This document shows, in pieces, positions 22,259 through 29,021 of a stretch of DNA of 31,334 nt (position 1 is the first letter of the stretch; each line of letters begins with the position of its first letter). Position numbers and translations under genes: made by a program. Source of the stretch: an uncultured Acetatifactor sp. (lineage in GTDB: Bacteria; Bacillota; Clostridia; Lachnospirales; Lachnospiraceae); the NCBI GenBank assembly GCA_910586775.1, contig CAJUJN010000042.1, forward strand, positions 1 through 31,334, read 5' to 3'. The notes beneath the pieces were generated by a model, which was given only the letters and a program-made list of their open reading frames with translations, did not search any database and was not told where the DNA came from.

Positions 22259-23488
22259 TCACTGCAGCAGCTGCAGTACCTGTGAAGGTCTCTCATTCGC
22301 CTGTGCCAGCATGGAAGTAGCAGCCTGGGTCATGACCTGATAAGTGGTATAATTCGTCATTTCCTCCGCCATGTCCACATCCATGATCCTGGAATAAGCC
22401 GCCGTCACGTTTTCGGAGGTAATGTCAAGACTGTTGATGGTAGTCTCCAGTCTGTTCTGGTATGCGCCCAGACGCCCCCTGACACTTGATATAAACTGAA
22501 TGGCACCGTCAATTCTGTCTATTGCTTCTGTGGCATCCTGCTCCGTACTCACATTCAGCGTCCATACGCCTTTGCCGTCATTCTCCGTTCCGTCGCCGTC
22601 CTTCACAAAATAATTATCCAGGCCCATGGCAGTCAGGGAAATCTTCGGAATATCCATTTCCAGGGTCTGCCCCTCGTTGGCTCCCACCTGAACCACCATG
22701 GGGCCAATGCCCGTAGCATCGATCACCAACGGCTTATCGGCACCGCCCGCTTCGGTAATCTTAAGTTCCTTGACGGTATCCGGGAAATCCTCATTCTTCG
22801 CAATAGCCCTGCTCAAGTCCAACGTCATCGTAAAGCCGTTTGCCCCCTGAATGGACAGGAGATTATCTTTCATGGACGCAGTAGCGCCGGCCGGGAAAGG
22901 ACCGCCCGTCAGTTTTATGCTCTTCACACGATACCGATCGCTATCGTCTGTAGGTATGGGGTTTTCCTCTATGATCAAATCTTCAATCGTATATATGTCC
23001 GCCGTCACTTCCGTGGAATAGGAGTTCACCTTCACATCCAGATTGCCCTGTACATAACCTTTTAACGAAAACTCCCCGTTCAGCAGTTTCTGCCCGTTGA
23101 ACTCCGTAGTCTCCGCTATCCTTGTGATCTCCTCTGTCAGCTGCTTCACCTCATCCTGTATGACATCCCTGTCATTATCGGAATTCGGCCCGTTGGCAGC
23201 TTTAACCGCCAGTTCGTTCATTCGCTGCAGCATCTCGCTGATCTCGGACATGGCACCGTCTGCCGTCTCAATGATGGAGACACCGTCCGCTGCGCTCTGG
23301 TTTGCCACGGAAAGTCCTTCCAGCTGGGCATTCATCCTTTTTGCCATGGCCAGCCCCGCCGGGTTGTCCTTGGCTGAATTCACTTTCAGGCCCGAAGAGA
23401 GGCGTTCCAGTGACTTTGACAGCAGATTGTCATTATTGGCAAGCTTGTTGTTAGCAAGCATTGCAGATACATTGTAGTTAATTCTCAT
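22259..23488 (-). CDS. hag: Flagellin
   Basis: A 409-residue flagellar filament protein. The N-terminal D0/D1 part (1-about 145: MRINYNVSAMLANNKLANND, LERLSSGLKVNSAKDNPAGL, EFNGQKLLNG) and the C-terminal part (about 320-409: FISSVRGRLGAYQNRLETTI to SMLAQANERPSQVLQLLQ) are canonical. The middle (about 145-320) is variable and surface-exposed. It has no signal peptide, as expected for type III export. The start is ATG 23486-23488, seven bases after AGGAG. It has its own SigD promoter and is followed by fliS across a repeat element. N-terminal MRINYN and C-terminal QLLQ are intact. Confidence 0.97.
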   Translation of the reverse strand: MRINYNVSAMLANNKLANNDNLLSKSLERLSSGLKVNSAKDNPAGLAMAKRMNAQLEGLSVANQSAADGVSIIETADGAMSEISEMLQRMNELAVKAANGPNSDNDRDVIQDEVKQLTEEITRIAETTEFNGQKLLNGEFSLKGYVQGNLDVKVNSYSTEVTADIYTIEDLIIEENPIPTDDSDRYRVKSIKLTGGPFPAGATASMKDNLLSIQGANGFTMTLDLSRAIAKNEDFPDTVKELKITEAGGADKPLVIDATGIGPMVVQVGANEGQTLEMDIPKISLTAMGLDNYFVKDGDGTENDGKGVWTLNVSTEQDATEAIDRIDGAIQFISSVRGRLGAYQNRLETTINSLDITSENVTAAYSRIMDVDMAEEMTNYTTYQVMTQAATSMLAQANERPSQVLQLLQ

Positions 23489-23552
23489 ATCTGTTCTCCT
23501 GTTCCTTCTCCGCTCTGCATTCGTACCCCAGTCCCCGTGTCCTCCCGCTACC

Positions 23553-23578
23553 ATATCGGCCCGGAAATTCTCCCTTTA
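23553..23578 (-). promoter_or_regulatory. SigD (Sigma-28) promoter of flagellin
   Basis: On the minus strand, TAAA (23578-23575), a 14-base spacer and GCCGATAT (23560-23553). This is a full match to the Bacillus SigD/FliA consensus TAAA-N14-16-GCCGATAT. Transcription is expected about seven bases on, near 23546, giving a leader of about 58 bases before flagellin. Confidence 0.88.
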
Positions 23579-23641
23579 CCGGCGGACACACCACACTGCT
23601 GCAGGCAGATAATATTTTATTCTGGTTCCGTCATTGCTGCT

Positions 23642-26600
23642 CTATGCGCTTTCTCCCTGCTGCACTACAGACTGCAGGAATACCTTCGCTACGCGGTAAA
23701 GCTCGGCGCTCTCCGTGGGAGTATGCTTTCCTGATTTAATCAGTTCCGGCATACGTGTTTCCGATGAAATAGTGGATATATTACCTACATTCCAGCTGCC
23801 TTCCGCTTCCTTTCTAAAGTTATCGGCTATCTGCTGCAATTTCATTACCTCAACTTTTCCCTCCCCGAAAAGCATTCCATGGACGGTTCCGTTATTCAGA
23901 GTAAGCCTTGCCTGCATATGTTCTTCCTGGGAAAGCGTCACGCCTATGGTGACTGTCCCCTTCTCCCGGCTCGCCTTATCCAGCGTGAGATGAACTCTTG
24001 TCAGCCGGTCTCCCACATACATGGGCAGATAATATTCCTCTCGTTTTGCCAGAGCCGCCGCCACCGTCAGCTGCTTGTGGCTCAGCTGCATCTGCTTCAC
24101 ATCCATGCTGCTGTCCGCTTCGGAGAAAGTCGCCTCCTCCACGGATTCCATGGAGTTCTCCGTAATCTCACCGTACTCCGTCACAAATTCTTCCATATTG
24201 TCCAGCTTCTTCCACAGAGCCGCGGAACCAACCTCTTCCTGAGTCTCAGGCTCTTCGGCCGCAAGCTCGGGATTCGCTTTTCTCGCCAACAGTGCCATGA
24301 TATCTACCGGCGCTTTCTTTGCCGCCGGCCTGTTTCTGTCACTGTATGCAAAAATATTCTCGGTGCCATAGGTCAGCGCCTGCGCAGCCATCAGATTGTC
24401 TGCGCTGGAGGACAACTCTCCTCTCTGAAGCATGGCCACACTCTCCTGGTCCGCGGCACTGACTGCCTGTCTCTGCTCTTCCAACTGCGTCTTATTATAT
24501 TCTTTTGTCGCCTTTTCGTCAGATGACACTTCTGTCAGAACATCGTTTGCCGCCTTGACAAATGCCTCCGCAACCGGTTCCGCTGCCGTTCCGGACACCT
24601 CCTCATTCCGTGCCTGGGTATTCTGCCCGGCCGACTGTGTATCATGTCCGACTGTCCCTGCCTGAGCATTCCAACTTGCAGCCTGTGTGCTCTGATTTGC
24701 CGTCTGTGCCTGCGTGTTCTGCTGACCAACTGTCCCTGCCTGAGCACTCCGACTTGCAGCCTGTGTGCTCTGATTTGCCGTCTGTGCCTGCGTGTTCTGC
24801 CGACCGGCTGTCCCGGCCTGCGCGTCCTGAGCTGCATCCCCGGCCTGAAGCTCCTGCACAGTCTGCCCGCCGGCCTGCCGCACCTTCCTTTCGGCAGCTC
24901 TGGCAGCCGCCTCATTTGCCGCCCGGATATCGGCAACCGTTTTCACGAACGCTTTGGATATCTGCTCCGAAATGCTCTCCTCCGTGCGAGTCGGCTTCGG
25001 TATATTACCCAATTCATCCGGCACACGGATATCCAGGCTCTTCTTCCTGTTCTGTAATACGGACAGAAGATTTGAAAAATGAAGCTCGGCCTGGGAATTC
25101 ACCAGGGCTCCCACAGCCGCGCCCTCCGCCTTCTCAATCTGGCGCACCAGACGGTAAATGCCGATATAACTCTCCCGCTCTTCCGGGGTAATTTCGTTAT
25201 TCCGCTCCAGACCATACAGGAAGCGGCTGTAGCTTTCCGCCTCTTTCTTGTATTCCGGGGGCAATTGTCTGAAATAGGTTTCCAGTTCCTCAATGCTCTT
25301 CTCCAGAGGGTTGAAGCCGTCTCTGATCATCTTCAGGGTGGCAGCCGGCGTCAGTTTCGCCAGTACATCCTGTACCTGCCTGTCGGCGGTTCTCACCGCT
25401 TCCACGTTGGACATGCTCATTTCCATCTGGTTATAGCCCAGGATTCTGACCGCCCTGCGGTTCTCTTCTGTCAATTCCAGACCCAGATCCTTCAAGATAT
25501 GGTCCACGCTGGCAAACGCCTTCTCGATGCTGTCACCCAACTCGTTCTTCGGCGAAGTCATCAGCTTCTCGTAGCTTGCCTGCGCCTTTTCGTAATTATC
25601 CTGCAGTACCTTGCCTTCATTATAAATGGTCTCCAGGGAAGCGCTGCCCTGCCCTTTTGCAAACATTCCCAACACATCCGCAGGCAGGCCCGGCAGCTGA
25701 TCCGTCACATTACTTACCTGACGATAATTCCGGTATTTTTCCATAGCCATGGAATCCCTGGGGAAATATTGTCCGGCCAGCTCGTATTCCGCCTGCTTCA
25801 ATGCCTCAATCAGCTCCTCCATGGGCACGGTGTCAATGGAAAAACCGCTCCTCAGCAGCTTGACATTCACTTCCGCCGTCATGCGCAGCCGGACCTCCTC
25901 CAACTGCCTTCTGGCGGTAATATCCCCCACGCTGGCTTCCCACAGTGCGCTGCTGTGATAATATTCCGAAACGGCATTCGCTTTTTCGTATAAACTTTGA
26001 TCTGTCTCCGCCAATGAAGCGTGCAGCGGATTCTTTCCCTCTGCCACGGCAGCTGCCGTCGCTTCCCCGAAACGCTTCTCCGACACGGGCAGTTCCAAAT
26101 CCTGCAGCGCTTCCAGGCGGTTTAAGTTCTGCGCCGTAACCGGAAGCCCCCTGTCAAGCAGCCATGCCGCATTTTTACGGCTGTCCGCATTGACATCTCT
26201 GCCCGACTGACGGATAATCCTGTCAATCTGCCCCTGAAGCTCCTGGGAATCCTCGTTCCCCGCGCTCTGCGTGTAATATCCGTGCACATCCTCGGCATAA
26301 AATCTGGGGGCTGAAGCGCCTCTGCCCGCGCCGCTGCTCTGTGCCAGATAGAGATTCCAGATCTCCGCCTCCATCTCATTGTCAATCAGATAACTGCGGG
26401 TACCGTCACTCACGGGCTGAAGCTGCGAGTTCATCTCCCATGCCCGGGATACCGCAGACAGATTTTCCTTTGTCAGCGGCACATCAGCCTCCCGGAAACC
26501 GTCCAGCACCGCCCTGGCAAGAGTCTGGCTCCCCAACGCCGAGGCCAGGGTATCCACATCCATATCATCGGTGTAGCCCACGATATTCTTCCCGGCGCGC

Positions 26601-26959
26601 ACCAGTTCCGCCTTAATTTTATCCACAATCGTCACAGCCTCGTCAGGGTCCATGCTGCCCAGGTCAAAGCCTTCCTCCTGCATCTTCGCATAGTCCTCTT
26701 CCGAAAGAGTATGTGACATAACTGTCATATAATCCCGGCGGACACCCACATCAATGTCAGCCGCCTCCTGCTGAAGCTCAATCAGGCTCTTTGCCTTCTC
26801 GCCCCCCAGTCCGGGAATATCAAACCTGCCGCTTCCGCCGAAAAATGCCGCAAAGGGAGTCTGCATTGCCGTCATGTTTTCCCCATGAAAAGCACGGCTT
26901 CTCTCCGCATGCCGCCTCTCTGCCTCTTTAATCGCCTGTTCCGTAAATGTAATCTTCAA
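23642..26959 (-). CDS. DUF6240-like large flagellum-associated protein
   Basis: A 1105-residue soluble protein without a signal peptide or membrane segment. Residues about 1-680 are helical and charged. About 690-790 is low-complexity, Gln/Thr/Ala-rich, with two near-identical 26-residue repeats (DNA 24661-24816). The C-terminal part (about 960-1060) has strand-rich sequence (YYLPMYVGDRLTRVHLTLD, GTVTIGVTLSQEEHMQARLTLNN) reminiscent of the hook-length-control (FliK) C-terminal fold; that resemblance is my inference. The start is TTG 26957-26959, nine bases after AGGAG; the upstream frame runs back into a terminator. I recall such proteins beside flagellin in Lachnospiraceae. The function is unknown. 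Confidence 0.75.
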   Translation of the reverse strand: MKITFTEQAIKEAERRHAERSRAFHGENMTAMQTPFAAFFGGSGRFDIPGLGGEKAKSLIELQQEAADIDVGVRRDYMTVMSHTLSEEDYAKMQEEGFDLGSMDPDEAVTIVDKIKAELVRAGKNIVGYTDDMDVDTLASALGSQTLARAVLDGFREADVPLTKENLSAVSRAWEMNSQLQPVSDGTRSYLIDNEMEAEIWNLYLAQSSGAGRGASAPRFYAEDVHGYYTQSAGNEDSQELQGQIDRIIRQSGRDVNADSRKNAAWLLDRGLPVTAQNLNRLEALQDLELPVSEKRFGEATAAAVAEGKNPLHASLAETDQSLYEKANAVSEYYHSSALWEASVGDITARRQLEEVRLRMTAEVNVKLLRSGFSIDTVPMEELIEALKQAEYELAGQYFPRDSMAMEKYRNYRQVSNVTDQLPGLPADVLGMFAKGQGSASLETIYNEGKVLQDNYEKAQASYEKLMTSPKNELGDSIEKAFASVDHILKDLGLELTEENRRAVRILGYNQMEMSMSNVEAVRTADRQVQDVLAKLTPAATLKMIRDGFNPLEKSIEELETYFRQLPPEYKKEAESYSRFLYGLERNNEITPEERESYIGIYRLVRQIEKAEGAAVGALVNSQAELHFSNLLSVLQNRKKSLDIRVPDELGNIPKPTRTEESISEQISKAFVKTVADIRAANEAAARAAERKVRQAGGQTVQELQAGDAAQDAQAGTAGRQNTQAQTANQSTQAASRSAQAGTVGQQNTQAQTANQSTQAASWNAQAGTVGHDTQSAGQNTQARNEEVSGTAAEPVAEAFVKAANDVLTEVSSDEKATKEYNKTQLEEQRQAVSAADQESVAMLQRGELSSSADNLMAAQALTYGTENIFAYSDRNRPAAKKAPVDIMALLARKANPELAAEEPETQEEVGSAALWKKLDNMEEFVTEYGEITENSMESVEEATFSEADSSMDVKQMQLSHKQLTVAAALAKREEYYLPMYVGDRLTRVHLTLDKASREKGTVTIGVTLSQEEHMQARLTLNNGTVHGMLFGEGKVEVMKLQQIADNFRKEAEGSWNVGNISTISSETRMPELIKSGKHTPTESAELYRVAKVFLQSVVQQGESA
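24661..24816. repeat. Two 78-bp tandem repeats within the DUF6240-like gene
   Basis: Units at 24661-24738 and 24739-24816 differ at only a few bases and encode a 26-residue Gln/Thr/Ala/Ser-rich repeat containing NTQAQTANQSTQAAS. Degenerate copies flank them on both sides. The period is a multiple of three, so copy-number change keeps the frame. Confidence 0.85.
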
Positions 26960-26981
26960 AATAAATTTCTCCTGTTCCGGC

Positions 26982-27009
26982 CTTATTCCACTTCTGCCAA
27001 TCCTGTCAA
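26982..27009 (-). promoter_or_regulatory. Possible SigA promoter of the DUF6240-like gene
   Basis: On the minus strand a perfect -35 TTGACA (27009-27004) is followed after 16 bases by AATAAG (26987-26982), a four-of-six -10. The -35 begins inside the T-run of the glgB terminator. The predicted start of transcription would leave a short leader of about 16 bases, just enough for the AGGAG site. Confidence 0.4.
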
Positions 27010-27036
27010 AAAGGTGCAGGCGCATCCGCTGCACCT
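27008..27036 (-). terminator. Rho-independent terminator after glgB
   Basis: On the minus strand, AGGTGCAG (27036-27029) and CTGCACCT (27019-27012) form an 8-bp stem around a 9-base loop, followed by TTTT. It lies about 55 bases after the glgB stop codon and ends the acidic-protein/glgB transcription unit. Confidence 0.85.
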
Positions 27037-27089
27037 ACACCTTTTATTTCGGTAAAAGCACGAAAAATCTTTACCTTGCTCTCAAACCT

Positions 27090-29003
27090 TTAAAATACAA
27101 ATATCGCTGCTCCATAGGGCGGCAAATCCACGGAAATGGAAAACTCCTTATTCTGGCAGGGAACCGCCTCCACAGGAATTTCCTTCGCAATCTCATTCCC
27201 CCAGCCGCCGAACTTCTCCTCATCGCTGTTCAGCAGCAGCTTATACTTCTTCCGCTTTGTCACGGTGGGCACGGGCACCCTGTACGCCTCTCTCTTTACA
27301 GGCGTCATATTCAATACAAACAGCAGACTATTGGTTCCCTTGGAGGACTTCCGCACGAAAGAGAACACACTGTTCTCCCCGTCGTTTGCATTCATCCACT
27401 CAAAGCCGTCCCAGGAATCATCCATCTCATACATGGCCGGATATTTGTTGTACAGCTTCAGCAGTTCCTTCACATAAGCCTGCAGCCCCCGGTTGTTTTT
27501 TTCGCCTAACAGGAACCAGTCAAGCTCTCTCTCCTCACTCCACTCCCGCTCCTGGCCGAAATCCTGTCCCATGAACAACAGCTTCTTGCCGCTGTGCCCG
27601 AACATGAAAGTATAGCCCACCCGCAGATTGGCATATTTGTCCACCTGGTATCCCGGCATTTTATTTACCATGGAGCATTTCAAATGCACCACCTCGTCAT
27701 GGGACAGCGGAAGGATATATTTCTCGGCATGATTATAACTCATGGCAAATGTCATGGAATTATGATTCCCCTTTCTGTACAGGGGGTCCAGCTTCATGTA
27801 CTCGCAGAAATCATGCATCCATCCCATATTCCACTTAAAAGTAAAGCCAAGGCTGTCCCCGCCGATAGGCCCCGTTACATTGGGCCATGCCGTGGATTCC
27901 TCAGCCACAGTGATAAAGCCGGGATAAGTGCCCCGCACCACGGAATTAAGATGCTTGAAGAACTCAATCGCTTCCAGGTTCTGATTTCCGCCGTTTTTAT
28001 TGGGCACCCACTGGCCGTCCTTCTTACCGTAATCCAGATAAAGCATAGACGCCACAGCGTCTACCCGGATACCGTCCACATGGAACTCCCTGAGCCAGAA
28101 AAGCACGTTGGCAATCAGGAAGTTCTTCACCTCAGGCTTGCCGTAATTGAAAATCTTGGTACCCCAGTCGGGATGGGAGCCCAGCCTCGGGTCCGGATGC
28201 TCGAAAATGCACTGCCCGTCAAATTCCGCCAGTCCGTGGGCATCCGTGGCAAAATGCGCCGGCACCCAGTCCAGAATCACACCCACGCCAATGGAATGCA
28301 TTTTATTCACCAGATACATAAAATCCTTCGGCTCCCCGTAACGGGCTGTGGGCGCATAATACCCTGTCACCTGATATCCCCAGGAACCGTCATAAGGATG
28401 CTCCAGTATTCCCATCAGCTCTATGTGGGTATATTTCATCTCTTGCAAATATTCCGCCAGCCTGTCCGCAAACTCGCGATAATTATAGAAGCCTTCCTTT
28501 CCGTCCGGATGCTTCATAAAGGATCCGATATGGCACTCGTAGATTGCCATGGGCTGTTTGAACACGTCTTTTTTATCCCGGGCAGCTTCCCATTTCTCAT
28601 CCGTCCATTCAAAGCCCTCCAGATCCGTGATAACGGAAGCCGTTCCCGGCCTGTATTCCGCATGATTTGCAAACGGATCCGCCTTATAGAGTTTTTTGCC
28701 ATCCTTGGCTGTAATCAAAAATTTGTACATTTCACCTGTCCCCACCCCGGGAATGAACAATCCCCAGATGCCCACAGGCCCCAGTTTCTTCATAGGATGG
28801 GTTTCCTCATTCCAGCCGCTGAAACTGCCTATGACATGCACGGCCTCCGCATTCGGCGCCCAGACGCCAAAGTATACCCCTTTCTCTCCTTTTTCTTCGG
28901 AAACGTGAGCACCCAGCTTCTTATAAATATCATAATGTGTCGCCTGTGAAAAAAGATATTGGTCCGCCTCCGAAATAAATACCTTTCCCTGTTCTTCTGT
29001 CAT
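27090..29003 (-). CDS. glgB: 1,4-alpha-glucan branching enzyme
   Basis: A 637-residue GH13 enzyme. The N-terminal CBM48 domain (about 38-130: GVYFGVWAPNAEAVHVIGSF) precedes the catalytic barrel (about 150-520). The conserved regions are visible: DWVPAHF, the nucleophile Asp in GIRVDAVASMLYLDY, the acid/base Glu in FITVAEEST, and the third Asp in PLSHDEVVH. A C-terminal beta domain ends the protein. It forms alpha-1,6 branches in glycogen in the cytoplasm. The start is ATG 29001-29003, seven bases after AGGAGGT and 18 bases after the upstream acidic protein gene, so both share a transcript. No other glg gene is in the window. Confidence 0.97.
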   Translation of the reverse strand: MTEEQGKVFISEADQYLFSQATHYDIYKKLGAHVSEEKGEKGVYFGVWAPNAEAVHVIGSFSGWNEETHPMKKLGPVGIWGLFIPGVGTGEMYKFLITAKDGKKLYKADPFANHAEYRPGTASVITDLEGFEWTDEKWEAARDKKDVFKQPMAIYECHIGSFMKHPDGKEGFYNYREFADRLAEYLQEMKYTHIELMGILEHPYDGSWGYQVTGYYAPTARYGEPKDFMYLVNKMHSIGVGVILDWVPAHFATDAHGLAEFDGQCIFEHPDPRLGSHPDWGTKIFNYGKPEVKNFLIANVLFWLREFHVDGIRVDAVASMLYLDYGKKDGQWVPNKNGGNQNLEAIEFFKHLNSVVRGTYPGFITVAEESTAWPNVTGPIGGDSLGFTFKWNMGWMHDFCEYMKLDPLYRKGNHNSMTFAMSYNHAEKYILPLSHDEVVHLKCSMVNKMPGYQVDKYANLRVGYTFMFGHSGKKLLFMGQDFGQEREWSEERELDWFLLGEKNNRGLQAYVKELLKLYNKYPAMYEMDDSWDGFEWMNANDGENSVFSFVRKSSKGTNSLLFVLNMTPVKREAYRVPVPTVTKRKKYKLLLNSDEEKFGGWGNEIAKEIPVEAVPCQNKEFSISVDLPPYGAAIFVF

Positions 29004-29021
29004 TGCCGTTACCTCCTGTTT

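Noticed and set aside
25079..25993. 304-codon plus-strand open frame
   Set aside because: Antisense to the DUF6240-like gene; composition is that of a shadow frame and there is no ribosome site.
26960..27034. N-terminal extension of the DUF6240-like protein
   Set aside because: The extension is encoded by the glgB terminator and promoter-like sequence; the ribosome site points to TTG at 26959.
27594..28949. 451-codon plus-strand open frame
   Set aside because: It lies entirely antisense to glgB, has no recognisable motif, and arises from the codon bias of the real gene.
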